From: Clostridium mobile | GTDB lineage: Bacteria; Bacillota; Clostridia; Clostridiales; Clostridiaceae | Direction of reading: 5' to 3' | Length of the DNA: 64,000 bases | Assembly (NCBI RefSeq): GCF_018918285.1 | Contig: NZ_JAHLQF010000001.1 | Coordinates: 248,001 to 312,000, forward strand | In this document: positions 36,844-45,865 of the stretch, piece after piece | How positions within the stretch are numbered: the stretch's first letter is position 1 | Layout: every line of letters starts with the position of its first letter | Position numbers and translations under genes: made by a program | The notes under the pieces: generated by a model | The model's input: the letters and a program-made list of their open reading frames with translations, nothing else | What the model was told of the DNA's origin: nothing | The model's database searches: none

Positions 36844-37776
36844 TTATAGTTTTTCTCCCACTCTTAGTTTTGCACTTCTACTTCTTGGATTTATTTCAAT
36901 CTCTTCTTTTGATGGTTCTATAGGCTTTCTACTTATTATCTTTAATTGAGGTACATTACCACATACGCATATAGGAAAATCTTTAGGGCAACTACAAAGA
37001 TTTTCTAAATCTTTGTACTTATTTTTTATTATTCTATCTTCTAATGAATGAAATGTTATAATAGCTATTCTTCCACCTTTAGATAAATGTGCAACGCTGT
37101 CCTCTACAGCCTTGTTTAAAATATCTAATTCCCTATTAACTTCAATTCTTATGGCTTGAAATGTTCTTTTTGCTGGATGAGGCCCTTCCCTTCTAAACTT
37201 AGCAGGTATAGCTTCTTTAATTATTTCTGTTAATTCTCCTGTAGTTTTAATTTCCTGTGATTTTCTTTTCTCCACTATAAATTTAGCTATTCTCCTTGCA
37301 AATCTTTCCTCACCATAATCTCTAATTATTCTTTCTAAATCATTTTCCGAATAATTGTTTATAATATAGTAAGCATCCACCTCTCCTCTTCTATCCATTC
37401 TCATATCTAAAGGAGCATCCTTCATATAACTAAAACCTCTTTCTCCTCTATCTAATTGATAGGAAGAAACCCCTAAATCCATTAGTATACCATCCACTTT
37501 ATCTATATTTAATTCATTTAATATAGAATCGATATTATAAAAATTATTATGTACATAAATTACATTTTCAAAATCTTTAAGCCTTTCCTTTGCAGCTCTT
37601 AAAGCATCCTCATCTTGATCGATACCAATCAAAGTACCTTCCTTTGATAATCTTTTTAGTATTTCAGATGAATGTCCTCCTCCACCTAATGTACAATCTA
37701 CATATATTCCATTTTCTTTTATATTTAATCCTTCTAAACATTCATTTAATAATACTGATACATGATTAAATTCCAT
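36844..37776 (-). CDS. rsmH: 16S rRNA m4C1402 methyltransferase
   Basis: A 310-residue SAM-dependent enzyme for N4 methylation of C1402 in 16S rRNA. The motifs are [35 protein letters not shown], the GFSY segment and ITFHSLEDR. It follows mraZ by 21 bases as the second gene of the cluster. Confidence 0.97.
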   Translation of the reverse strand: MEFNHVSVLLNECLEGLNIKENGIYVDCTLGGGGHSSEILKRLSKEGTLIGIDQDEDALRAAKERLKDFENVIYVHNNFYNIDSILNELNIDKVDGILMDLGVSSYQLDRGERGFSYMKDAPLDMRMDRRGEVDAYYIINNYSENDLERIIRDYGEERFARRIAKFIVEKRKSQEIKTTGELTEIIKEAIPAKFRREGPHPAKRTFQAIRIEVNRELDILNKAVEDSVAHLSKGGRIAIITFHSLEDRIIKNKYKDLENLCSCPKDFPICVCGNVPQLKIISRKPIEPSKEEIEINPRSRSAKLRVGEKL

Positions 37777-37797
37777 ATATATTACTCCATTCTTAAT

Positions 37798-38226
37798 TTA
37801 TATTCCTAATTCACTCATTTTCTCCGCAATCTCATCGAAATCTATATTAGATTCATTATAGTCTTCCCATTTTTCTTTACTCCAAATTTCAATTCTATTT
37901 AATACACCTATACTTACTATTTCTTTTTGTATATTAGCATACTCTAAAAGACTTTGTGGTATTAGTGCCCTTCCTTGTTTATCTACTACTATTTCATTAG
38001 CTCCTGAGAAAAAGAATCTAGAAAAAGCTCTGGCATCTTTGCTTGTTAAAGGGAGTTTTTTTAATTTTTCTTCTAATATATACCATTCTTCCATAGGGTA
38101 TATGTAGAGACATCCATCCAAACCTTTAGTTAAAATAAATTTATCACCTAGGTTTTCTCTAAACTTAGAGGGAACTATTATTCTATTTTTAGAATCAATT
38201 CCATGTATGTGCTCCCCTATAAACAT
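37798..38226 (-). CDS. mraZ: MraZ, regulator of the division cluster
   Basis: A 142-residue protein with two SpoVT/AbrB-like domains, each holding the DxKxR motif ([15 protein letters not shown] and [13 protein letters not shown]). MraZ binds GTGG repeats in front of its own operon. The ATG at 38226 follows AGGGGTGTGAAA. The upstream in-frame codons cross the operator and are not coding. Confidence 0.96.
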   Translation of the reverse strand: MFIGEHIHGIDSKNRIIVPSKFRENLGDKFILTKGLDGCLYIYPMEEWYILEEKLKKLPLTSKDARAFSRFFFSGANEIVVDKQGRALIPQSLLEYANIQKEIVSIGVLNRIEIWSKEKWEDYNESNIDFDEIAEKMSELGI

Positions 38227-38253
38227 TTTCACACCCCTATGAACTATTTTCCT

Positions 38254-38278
38254 CCACTTTAAACCACTTTTAACCACT
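38254..38278 (-). promoter_or_regulatory. MraZ operator, three GTGG repeats
   Basis: On the minus strand AGTGG occurs three times with exact 10-base periodicity (CCAC at 38254, 38264 and 38274 on the plus strand). It lies just before the mraZ ribosome site. MraZ of other bacteria binds such 10-base repeats to control the cluster. Confidence 0.85.
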
Positions 38279-38370
38279 ATATGTACAATTCTATGATAAA
38301 CCAAAAATTCCTTCTTTTAAAGTGCTTTTAATAAAGTTTTTAATAAAATTTTTAATAAAATACAATGGTA

Positions 38371-38413
38371 AAAAAATACAAAGCTATTCCACTACCTAAA
38401 TCAGTGGAATAGC
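38371..38413 (-). terminator. Terminator before the mraZ promoter region
   Basis: An 11-bp stem (38383-38393 with 38403-38413) is followed by a T-rich run on the minus strand. It ends the two small genes upstream of mraZ. Confidence 0.85.
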
Positions 38414-38428
38414 CTACCATAAAGTATA

Positions 38429-38620
38429 TTAATAGGAATTATCTTGATTTTTTTCAAATGGAAATGGTCTAGGAGTTATCATATTATTGAAACTTAAAGA
38501 ATTACCTAACTCTTGAACATTTTGAAGTATAGATATTTCACTTTCTTTATCTATTCCATCAAATTTTTTCTCTAACTTATTTATAAAATTCTTTCTATCA
38601 TTTATATCTTTTAACGCCAC
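38429..38620 (-). CDS. Small hypothetical protein, 63 residues
   Basis: A hydrophilic 63-residue protein starting ALKDINDRKNF, with a helical first half and a Pro/Phe-rich tail (TPRPFPFEKNQ). The GTG start at 38620 has AAGGAG eight bases upstream. That site overlaps the stop of the 55-residue gene before it, so they are coupled. I do not recognise the family. Confidence 0.7.
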   Translation of the reverse strand: MALKDINDRKNFINKLEKKFDGIDKESEISILQNVQELGNSLSFNNMITPRPFPFEKNQDNSY

Positions 38621-38636
38621 AGGAATCGCTCCTTAT

Positions 38637-38804
38637 CTACTCTAGGTTATTTATTACTCCTTTTTCCATCTTTAACATTACCTTTTTTATCTGAGAATGA
38701 TTTAATCCCGTTCTCTCAACTATTTCTTCCATTCCTGTTCCTTCTTCTAATAATTCCTTAGCAAACTCTACAGAAGCTTCATGCTTACCTTTTTTCTTTC
38801 CCAT
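38637..38804 (-). CDS. Small helix-turn-helix-like protein, 55 residues
   Basis: A 55-residue basic/acidic protein, MGKKKGKHEAS onwards. Its middle resembles a short helix-turn-helix (EEIVERTGLNHSQIKKVMLK). The ATG at 38804 follows AAAGGAGTGAATAGCA. It forms a two-gene unit with the 63-residue gene downstream. It could be a small DNA-binding regulator or just a helical protein. Confidence 0.65.
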   Translation of the reverse strand: MGKKKGKHEASVEFAKELLEEGTGMEEIVERTGLNHSQIKKVMLKMEKGVINNLE

Positions 38805-38886
38805 TGCTATTCACTCCTTTCTTAGAGTTCAATAATATTTTGTTCATTTTATATTTTATTTATCCTCTATAGTTTTTCCCAACGAT

Positions 38887-38926
38887 AAAAAGACTGTTAA
38901 TAACACATGCTATCAACAGTCTTTTT
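38887..38926. terminator. Strong bidirectional terminator
   Basis: A 12-bp perfect stem, AAAAAGACTGTT with its complement, gives T-runs on both strands. It ends the DegT aminotransferase gene. Confidence 0.9.
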
Positions 38927-38939
38927 CATTATTACTTTA

Positions 38940-40061
38940 TTATTTTTTATAGAACTCTCTTATTTTTTCACATACATATTCTACTTCTTCATCTTTTATT
39001 TCAGGATATATTGGTAATGCAAGAATTTCTCCACACACTTTTTCAGCTACTGGGAAATCTCCCTTTTTATATCCTAAATAGCTAAAGCAATTTTGAAGAT
39101 GTAATGGCATTGGATAGTAAATACTTGTTCCTATACCACTTTTCTTTAAGAATGCATTTAACTCATCTCTTTTTTCGCAAAGTATATTAAATACATAATA
39201 AACTGGCATTTGATCTCCCTTGATAACTGGAAGTTTTAATTCTTCTATGTCTTTTAATCTTTCTTTATAAATATTTGCTATTTCTTCTCTTCTCTTAATA
39301 GCGTCATTAATATATTTCATTTTTACAAGTAGTATAGCTGCCTGCATTGTATCTAATCTTGAATTATATCCTATGTAGTCATAATGATATTTTGCCTTAG
39401 CTCCATGAACTCTATATATTTTAGTTAGTTCCGCTAATTTATCATCATTTGTTATAACCATTCCTCCATCGCCATAAGCTCCTAAAGTTTTAGTTGGGAA
39501 GAATGAGAAAATCCCTATGTCTCCTATAGCTCCTGCATGTCTATAAGTATCTCCCTTTCCTTTCCATCTCATTCCAAAAGCTTCTGCAGCATCTTCTAAC
39601 ACAGATAGGTTATGTTTTTTTGAAATGTCCATTATATCATCCATATTAGCCATCTGGCAGAATAGATGAATTGGTAGCAATCCTACAGTATCTTTTGTAA
39701 TTTTTTCTTCTATCTTTGTAGTATCTATGTTAAAAGTTTCAGGATCTATGTCCACAAACACTGGCTTCCCACCATATCTTGCTATACAAGATGTGGATGC
39801 TAGGAAAGTAAAGGGTGATGTTATAATCTCTTTTCCATTCTTATATCCTAATATGTCTGAAGTAAGAATCAATCCATCTGTTCCTGATGCTACTCCAATT
39901 GCATGCTTTGCTCCAGTAAAATCTTCTATTGATTTTTCAAAATCTTTAACTTCCTTCCCAAGAGTGGCTATTCCATCCTTAAGTACATTTTCAATGGCTT
40001 GTTGAAATTCTTCCCTCTTAGCTAAATATTCTCTTTGAGACGTATAAAAATTAACTTCCAT
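38940..40061 (-). CDS. DegT/DnrJ/EryC1 sugar aminotransferase A
   Basis: A 373-residue PLP enzyme of the sensory/sugar aminotransferase family that aminates keto-sugar nucleotides. The PLP Lys lies in FSFFPTKTLGAYGDGG. It also shows GVASGTDGLIL, LEDAAEAFG and the domain-swapped RLDTMQAAIL. It is followed by a strong terminator and preceded closely by a second family member. The substrate cannot be told. Use in a cell-surface or flagellar glycan is a guess. Confidence 0.88.
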   Translation of the reverse strand: MEVNFYTSQREYLAKREEFQQAIENVLKDGIATLGKEVKDFEKSIEDFTGAKHAIGVASGTDGLILTSDILGYKNGKEIITSPFTFLASTSCIARYGGKPVFVDIDPETFNIDTTKIEEKITKDTVGLLPIHLFCQMANMDDIMDISKKHNLSVLEDAAEAFGMRWKGKGDTYRHAGAIGDIGIFSFFPTKTLGAYGDGGMVITNDDKLAELTKIYRVHGAKAKYHYDYIGYNSRLDTMQAAILLVKMKYINDAIKRREEIANIYKERLKDIEELKLPVIKGDQMPVYYVFNILCEKRDELNAFLKKSGIGTSIYYPMPLHLQNCFSYLGYKKGDFPVAEKVCGEILALPIYPEIKDEEVEYVCEKIREFYKK

Positions 40062-40082
40062 AAATAATAATCCTCCTCTAAG

Positions 40083-41258
40083 TTATAATAACTCTTCTAC
40101 AGCTTTTATAAGCTCTTTAATTAAATAATCAGCATCTTCTAATGCTAAAGTAGAATACACTGGTAAGCTTATTTCATTTTTGTATTGATTATAAGCATTT
40201 GGATAATCCTGAACATTATATCCTAAGTTTTTATAAAGACTTAACATAGGAACAGGTATAAAGTGTACATTAGTAGCTATATCCTTATCTGCTAAAGTTT
40301 GAATAACTTTATCTCTACTTTCTTCTTCAAAACCTTTTATTCTTAAAGGATATAGATGGTAACATGATTCCATTATATCATTTTTACTAAAAGGAGTAAT
40401 AGCCCATTCTTTGTCTTTTAAATTATTATTATAAACTTCAAATACCTTCCTTCTATGATCTATCATGCTTTCATAGCGTTTCATCTGAACTACTCCAATA
40501 GCAGCCATAATATCTGTCATATTGCATTTAAATCCATCTGTTATTATATCATATTTCCATGCTCCTGCTTTCATCTTTGAAAGAGCATCTTTAGTCTGTC
40601 CGTGAAGAGCTGTTATTTTAAGTTCTCTATGCAAATCTTCTTTTCCTTTAAAATTATTGTCATTAAAGGTTATTCCTCCTCCTTCAGCAGTAGTTAAATT
40701 CTTTACTGCGTGAAAGGAAAATACGTGGAAGTCACATTGAGCACCTACTCTTTTTCCTTTATATGTGCCGCCATAAGAATGGGCTGAATCACATATAGTT
40801 ATTATGTCTTCCCTTCCTATTCTCTTTAGCATATTTTTAAGCTTATCGTAGTCTAGTGGTATACCTGCATAATCCACTGGCATAATTACTTTTGTCTTAG
40901 GAGTTATAGCTTTTTCAATGGCATCTATATCGATTAAAAAATTATCCTTTTCTACATCAACAAAGGTTGGTTTTATACCTCTATGAACTATAACATTTGC
41001 AGTTGCTGTATAGGTATAAGGTGTAGTTATTACCTCATCTCCTTCTTTTATATCCAATACCTTTAATAATAACTCCATTCCAGCCGTTGCGCTATTAACC
41101 GCTACTGCATAATTAGATTGGCAGAATTTTTTCATAGATTCTTCAAACTCTAAAACTTTTGGTCCAGAAGTAATCCATCCTGATTCTAATACTTTTACTA
41201 CTTCATCAATTTCCTCTCTAGTTATATCTGGTGGTGAAAAAGGTATCTTTTTTCCCAT
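40083..41258 (-). CDS. DegT/DnrJ/EryC1 sugar aminotransferase B
   Basis: A 391-residue paralogue of the next gene, only 21 bases away. The PLP Lys is in VFSFHAVKNLTTAEGGG. Other motifs are VNSATAGMELLLKV, CDSAHSYGGTYKGK and NMTDIMAAIG. It resembles ArnB-type enzymes. The ATG at 41258 follows AAAGGAGTGTTAATT. Two tandem aminotransferases without dehydratase or glycosyltransferase genes nearby is unusual. Confidence 0.88.
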   Translation of the reverse strand: MGKKIPFSPPDITREEIDEVVKVLESGWITSGPKVLEFEESMKKFCQSNYAVAVNSATAGMELLLKVLDIKEGDEVITTPYTYTATANVIVHRGIKPTFVDVEKDNFLIDIDAIEKAITPKTKVIMPVDYAGIPLDYDKLKNMLKRIGREDIITICDSAHSYGGTYKGKRVGAQCDFHVFSFHAVKNLTTAEGGGITFNDNNFKGKEDLHRELKITALHGQTKDALSKMKAGAWKYDIITDGFKCNMTDIMAAIGVVQMKRYESMIDHRRKVFEVYNNNLKDKEWAITPFSKNDIMESCYHLYPLRIKGFEEESRDKVIQTLADKDIATNVHFIPVPMLSLYKNLGYNVQDYPNAYNQYKNEISLPVYSTLALEDADYLIKELIKAVEELL

Positions 41259-41288
41259 AATTAACACTCCTTTGTATTATAATAATAT

Positions 41289-42488
41289 TTACTTTATAGC
41301 TTTAAAAAAGCCTGTATCCTTGTTTATGTATATACTGCCTTTTTCTTTTATTATTTTTTTCATCTTACCTTCTAGTTTATTAAATTTCTCTTTACTAAAA
41401 TTGTTTTTTATATTACCTGGCATAGAAAATATGTAATCCATAAGAGCAGAACTTTCAGTAACCATTAAACTATCCTCATATCTATTTATTACAATATCCC
41501 TAAACCAGTTTTTAAGTATGTCCTCTCCATTTTCAAGTTGAAAATTTTCTGTACGAGTAAAGCCCTCCATGTTAAGTAGATTCTTATCCACCTGTGCTAT
41601 GATATCTCTCATTTCCTTCATGTGGTTTTTTCCTACAGTAGAAGCATAAAATTGCCCACCAGTTTTTAATACTCTTTTTACCTCTGATAGAGCCTTATTT
41701 AGATCTCCTAAATGATACAACATATGATTGGCTATTACAATATCAAAGCTGCCATCACTATAGGGCAAATCATGAGCATCTACCACAGCAAAGTTAAACC
41801 TATTTTCCCATTTCTCTAAATTATTTCTCGTATCATTTAACATACCTTGGGAAAAATCCGTTAGAGTTATATTCCAGCTTTCATGTACTTTTTCAATATT
41901 TTTCAACCATAAACTTCCATCACCACAACCAAGTTCTAATATCTTAGCTCCTTTTGCTATATCAAGCTTAGTAAAATACCATGGCATCCATCCTTCTTTG
42001 TTACTGCTGAATTTTTCATGTATATTTATTCTAGCTCTTAGGTTCGAGGCATTTTTATACTGTTCAATCCACTTATTATCCATATTTATTAAATTAATTA
42101 CATTTACAAACTTATCCCAATTTAGATTATCTTCTTTTTGCACCATAATGAGAGTTTCATCTATAGCTTTCAGTACATTGGACATATGATCAATTTTCTC
42201 TTCTATGATTTTTTTTTGAATATTAAGGGATTTTTTAAAGTCTTTATCATCTATATCATATTTCATAATATCCCCTATTTCTTCAAGAGATAAACCTATA
42301 AATTTTAATGTAAGGATTTTTTGAAGCCTACCGAAATTTTGCTTATTATAAAGTCTATATCCTAGCTCATTATAGTTAGAAGGCTTAAGCAAGTTTATCT
42401 TATCATAAAACCTTAAAGTTCTAATAGTAACCCCAGCCTTTTTAGCAAATTGGCCTACGGTATAGAGTTCTTCATCCTCCTTATACAA
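41289..42488 (-). CDS. MerR regulator fused to a SAM methyltransferase
   Basis: A 399-residue two-domain protein. Residues 7-75 form a MerR winged helix (YTVGQFAKKAGVTIRTLRFYD), followed by a coiled coil. Residues 170-290 form a class I methyltransferase with ILELGCGDGSLW and an acidic motif II region (NITLTDFSQGML). MerR proteins usually sense small ligands, so the methyltransferase part may sense or use one. The TTG at 42488 is six bases from AGAGGTG. It precedes the DegT pair by about 30 bases and may control or join it. Confidence 0.85.
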   Translation of the reverse strand: MYKEDEELYTVGQFAKKAGVTIRTLRFYDKINLLKPSNYNELGYRLYNKQNFGRLQKILTLKFIGLSLEEIGDIMKYDIDDKDFKKSLNIQKKIIEEKIDHMSNVLKAIDETLIMVQKEDNLNWDKFVNVINLINMDNKWIEQYKNASNLRARINIHEKFSSNKEGWMPWYFTKLDIAKGAKILELGCGDGSLWLKNIEKVHESWNITLTDFSQGMLNDTRNNLEKWENRFNFAVVDAHDLPYSDGSFDIVIANHMLYHLGDLNKALSEVKRVLKTGGQFYASTVGKNHMKEMRDIIAQVDKNLLNMEGFTRTENFQLENGEDILKNWFRDIVINRYEDSLMVTESSALMDYIFSMPGNIKNNFSKEKFNKLEGKMKKIIKEKGSIYINKDTGFFKAIK

Positions 42489-42577
42489 ATTACTCACCTC
42501 TAATAATCATTTTAACCCATGACGTTAGGTAATGGTCAATAGTTTTTTGAATATTTTTATTAATTTTTTGTGAAATA

Positions 42578-42606
42578 CATAAAAAAGAGAACATTTTACT
42601 GTCCTC
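42578..42606 (-). terminator. Terminator of the 44-residue gene
   Basis: AGAGGACA and TGTTCTCT pair with one mismatch around a five-base loop. Six T follow on the minus strand. The stem overlaps the stop codon at 42596. Confidence 0.7.
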
Positions 42607-42730
42607 TTTCCGCAGATTGTTTTTTAGTTGTTCTATTGCTGTTCTTAGCTGTTTCTCTAGTTATTGGTGTTTGATAATTGCTTTTTTCCATTCTAGCTTT
42701 TTTATTATCTGGTTGACTATCTTTTGGCAT
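42596..42730 (-). CDS. Small basic hydrophilic protein, 44 residues
   Basis: A 44-residue protein, MPKDSQPDNKKARMEKSNYQ onwards, rich in Lys, Asn, Thr and Gln, with no hydrophobic core. The ATG follows GAAAGGAAAGATATTT. Its composition recalls small spore proteins, but I see no known SASP motif. A longer in-frame start would overlap the GGDEF gene. Confidence 0.6.
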   Translation of the reverse strand: MPKDSQPDNKKARMEKSNYQTPITRETAKNSNRTTKKQSAERGQ

Positions 42731-42821
42731 AAATATCTTTCCTTTCTTCTTGTTTTCATAATATATTATGCCAAATATAATTTTAATTAATTCATTGTAA
42801 AATTTTATCCTTTGTAATTCT

Positions 42822-43433
42822 TCAATCATAGAATTCATATCTCCCTTTACCAAGCTCTTTTGCTTTACACATGGCTATGTCTACTCTTTTTAACACATCT
42901 TCTACCTCATCTTCTTTATTAGGGAAAATTGTACTTCCTATACTTACGAACAAATATACATTTTTATCTTCCATAAGAATATTATTGTTCAACTTTTTTA
43001 ATAAGACTTTACTGAATTCTTCTACTTCTTCTAAGTTCTTTACGTTTTTTTGCAATATTAAAAGTTCGTCTTCTCCAAATCTAAATACCTCTTTTTCTCC
43101 AGATATAATATTTTTTATTTCCAAAGATACCTTATTTAATACTTTATCCCCTGTAGAATAGTTTAATATTCCATTTATTCTTTTAAAGTTATCTATATCA
43201 ATTAAATATAATGCACCTGCTTTATTTTCTTTTTTCAACTGACAAATAACTTCCTTCAATACTATAAAAAAGATCTTTCTATTGGGAAGATTGGTGAGTA
43301 AATCATGATATTCTAAATCATTTAATTTTTTCTCCATACAATATATATTTTTCTTGATATTAAATATTTTATATATAAAAAGCATGAGGAGGAGAATATA
43401 GCTTATATTTATCAAATAAAATTTATCAAACAT
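42822..43433 (-). CDS. Degenerate GGDEF-domain membrane protein
   Basis: A 203-residue protein with one N-terminal membrane helix (about 5-24) and a GGDEF fold. It has DLLTNLPNR, DIDNFKRINGILNYSTGDKVL and the C-terminal VDIAMCKAKELGKGRYE. The signature loop reads RFGEDELLIL, so GGDEF has become GEDEL. The second Gly, needed to hold GTP, is lost. It is probably not an active diguanylate cyclase. The membrane anchor suggests a signalling or scaffold role. Confidence 0.85.
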   Translation of the reverse strand: MFDKFYLINISYILLLMLFIYKIFNIKKNIYCMEKKLNDLEYHDLLTNLPNRKIFFIVLKEVICQLKKENKAGALYLIDIDNFKRINGILNYSTGDKVLNKVSLEIKNIISGEKEVFRFGEDELLILQKNVKNLEEVEEFSKVLLKKLNNNILMEDKNVYLFVSIGSTIFPNKEDEVEDVLKRVDIAMCKAKELGKGRYEFYD

Positions 43434-43601
43434 TTTAAATCACTCTTTCAAGTTTTATTAAAAGTGAGTATTTTAATATATTATACTCATTATTCTCCTC
43501 ACATGTTTCCCTATTAATTTCTAATATCATACTGATCTATTGGAAATTTATAAATTTTATTTAATGAGTGACTTTTTAAATAAGAATAAGTAATTATATA
43601 A

Positions 43602-43661
43602 AAAAACTAAGTACAATAGTGATGTCAAAACTCTGACTCTTACACTATGTACTCAGTTTTT
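43602..43661. terminator. Long bidirectional hairpin in the gap 43434-43751
   Basis: Arms 43602-43621 and 43643-43661 pair over about 19 bases with two small bulges, and T-runs flank both ends. It lies in a 318-base gap between ychF and the GGDEF gene. I see no gene or other clear signal in the rest of that gap. Confidence 0.7.
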
Positions 43662-43751
43662 CTAAATTCTATATTTTATATTTCAAATAATTTTAGTACC
43701 TACTAATTATAGAAAATCTTACTAAAACTAAATAAGATTAAAGATTTAAAA

Positions 43752-44849
43752 TTAAACATTAAATCTAAAATTTACAACGTCTCCGTCTTGCATTACATAT
43801 TCTTTTCCTTCTAGTCTATAATATCCTTTTTCTTTTGCTGCTGCCTCTGAACCACATTCTACTAGTTTATCATAGGATATAATTTCAGCTCTTATAAAAC
43901 CTCTTTCAATATCTGTATGTATTTTACCTGCTGCTTGTGGTGCTTTAGTTCCTTGTTTAATAGTCCAAGCTCTTACCTCTTGAACTCCAGCAGTTAAATA
44001 ACTCATTAATCCTAGTAGCTTATAACTAGATTGGATTAGTTTATAAAGTCCTGGTTCTTCAATTCCGTATTCTTTTAGCATCTCTGATTTTTCTTCTTCA
44101 TCTAAAGTTGATAATTCCTCTTCTATTTTCGCACTGATAACTACAACTTCAGCATTTTCTTTATTTGCATATTCTTTAACTTTTTTTACATATTCATTTT
44201 CTGTATTTCCAGATATCATGTCTTCTTCTGAAACATTACATACATATAACACTGGTTTTGAAGTAATTAAAAAGAATCCTTTAACTAGTTCTTCTTCTTC
44301 CGCAGTTACTTCTAAGGTTCTAGCGGGCTTTTCCCCTTCAAGATGTGCTTTTATTCTTTCCATTAAAGCCATCTCATCTTTAGCTTTTTTATCTCCACTC
44401 TTTGCTAGCTTATTTGTTTTTTCTATTCTTCTTTCTAGCACCTCTAAATCAGATAATATAAGCTCAAGATTTATAACTTCTATATCTCTAACTGGATCTA
44501 CAGAACCTTCTACATGCACTACATTTCCATCATCAAAGCATCTAACCACATGAACTATAGATTCTACTTCTCTAATGTGAGATAGGAACTTATTTCCTAA
44601 TCCTTCACCTTTACTAGCACCTTTAACTAAACCTGCTATATCATAAAACTCTATAGTTGCATATATCTTTTTTTTCGTATTATATATTTTTTCTAATACA
44701 TCTAATCTTTTATCTGGTACAGTAACTACACCTACATTAGGTTCTATAGTACAAAATGGGTAGTTAGCCGCTTCTGCTCCTGCACATGTAATGGCATTAA
44801 ATAAAGTACTCTTACCCACATTTGGTAATCCAACAATTCCTAATTTCAT
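43752..44849 (-). CDS. ychF: YchF-family GTPase/ATPase
   Basis: A 365-residue Obg-related P-loop protein that prefers ATP and interacts with ribosomes. It has G1 GLPNVGKSTLF, G3 DIAGLVKGASKGEGLG, the coiled-coil insert and the C-terminal TGS domain (GVQEVRAWTIKQGTKAP). The ATG at 44849 gives the family N-terminus KLGIVGLP; upstream in-frame codons are poor. Confidence 0.96.
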   Translation of the reverse strand: MKLGIVGLPNVGKSTLFNAITCAGAEAANYPFCTIEPNVGVVTVPDKRLDVLEKIYNTKKKIYATIEFYDIAGLVKGASKGEGLGNKFLSHIREVESIVHVVRCFDDGNVVHVEGSVDPVRDIEVINLELILSDLEVLERRIEKTNKLAKSGDKKAKDEMALMERIKAHLEGEKPARTLEVTAEEEELVKGFFLITSKPVLYVCNVSEEDMISGNTENEYVKKVKEYANKENAEVVVISAKIEEELSTLDEEEKSEMLKEYGIEEPGLYKLIQSSYKLLGLMSYLTAGVQEVRAWTIKQGTKAPQAAGKIHTDIERGFIRAEIISYDKLVECGSEAAAKEKGYYRLEGKEYVMQDGDVVNFRFNV

Positions 44850-45047
44850 ATATGTACACAATCCTTTCATCACTTTAGTCAATTCCTTTTAAGATTATAC
44901 TCTACTAATGGCTTTATTTCAACTAAAAACATTATAATATAAGTGCTTTTGTAGTATAATGTAGAATGTATTATCTCATATTCACTAGAAAGTATGGCAA
45001 AAATAAAAAATACATATTAATCCTGTATATTAGAATTGTAAATGTAT

Positions 45048-45084
45048 AAAGGAAGGGATTTTACATAGAAAAATCCCTTCCTTT
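45048..45084. terminator. Strong hairpin terminator after the P-loop gene
   Basis: A 15-16 bp stem of AAAGGAAGGGATTTT with its complement and a short loop. It works best for the minus-strand gene at 45135. No gene is seen between it and ychF. Confidence 0.85.
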
Positions 45085-45134
45085 ATTCTTAACTCTTAAT
45101 TTATTATTTATTAAAAAAGCCCCATAACTTTTTT

Positions 45135-45710
45135 CTAAGCTTCTTTCTCAACTAAATAATTTATTCCCATCTCTTCAATAATTTTTTTACTTCTCTCTTT
45201 AGTGTTCCCTTTAATTATTTTATAAGGAACATTTTCAGCATCTAAAAATGATAGTATGGCATCATCTACTTTTTTAGCCATCTCTTCATCCTGCCACCTT
45301 ACCTCATCTTGCTCATATCCAAATTCCCTTGGAACATAAAATATATACTCATATTTAGGCAAGTCCTTTATAGCAAGACAATAGAGATCTTTTAATATTT
45401 CTATTTCTTTTTCACTTCTTTTTTTAGAACCAAGCATAAACCTTCCATAAATATAAGGTACAAATGTAGCATAGTCTGTTATAGCATAATCATAACAATT
45501 TAACTGCTCTTCCCTCAAAGCTTGTCCTAAATATATTCCATATTGTTCAGCAATACTCTCTATCATACCTTTATCTCTTAAATATTCAGTACTATATTCA
45601 GTAGCGCACCCTACACTAAATCCCATGATCTTCATATCTACATATAACTGTTGAATAAGAGTGGTTTTGCCACATCTAGGCCCACCTAATATAGCTATTC
45701 TCTTAGTCAT
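45135..45710 (-). CDS. AAA_28-type P-loop ATPase, NadR-like
   Basis: A 191-residue P-loop protein with GGPRCGKTTLIQQL at the N-terminus and an adenylate-kinase-like core (YIFYVPREFGYEQDEVRW). It resembles AAA_28 proteins related to the NadR kinase domain. The Arg/Asp-rich segment may bind a phosphorylated substrate. The ATG at 45710 follows GGAGAGTTATT. The function is unknown. It stands alone with its own terminator. Confidence 0.75.
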   Translation of the reverse strand: MTKRIAILGGPRCGKTTLIQQLYVDMKIMGFSVGCATEYSTEYLRDKGMIESIAEQYGIYLGQALREEQLNCYDYAITDYATFVPYIYGRFMLGSKKRSEKEIEILKDLYCLAIKDLPKYEYIFYVPREFGYEQDEVRWQDEEMAKKVDDAILSFLDAENVPYKIIKGNTKERSKKIIEEMGINYLVEKEA

Positions 45711-45865
45711 AATAACTCTCCTCTCACCGTCCAATGAAACATAGTTATTATAACAATTTAATGAACACCTTTCAACAGATATAGCTAAATTTCCTCTAAT
45801 ATCATACATCATAATTAAATTGTTTATTTTTTCATGTTAATTTGTACCCTCTTTATCTTTCCTTA

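Noticed and set aside
42731-42853. Longer start giving an 85-residue form of the 44-residue gene
   Set aside because: It would overlap the GGDEF gene end, and the good ribosome site precedes the inner ATG.
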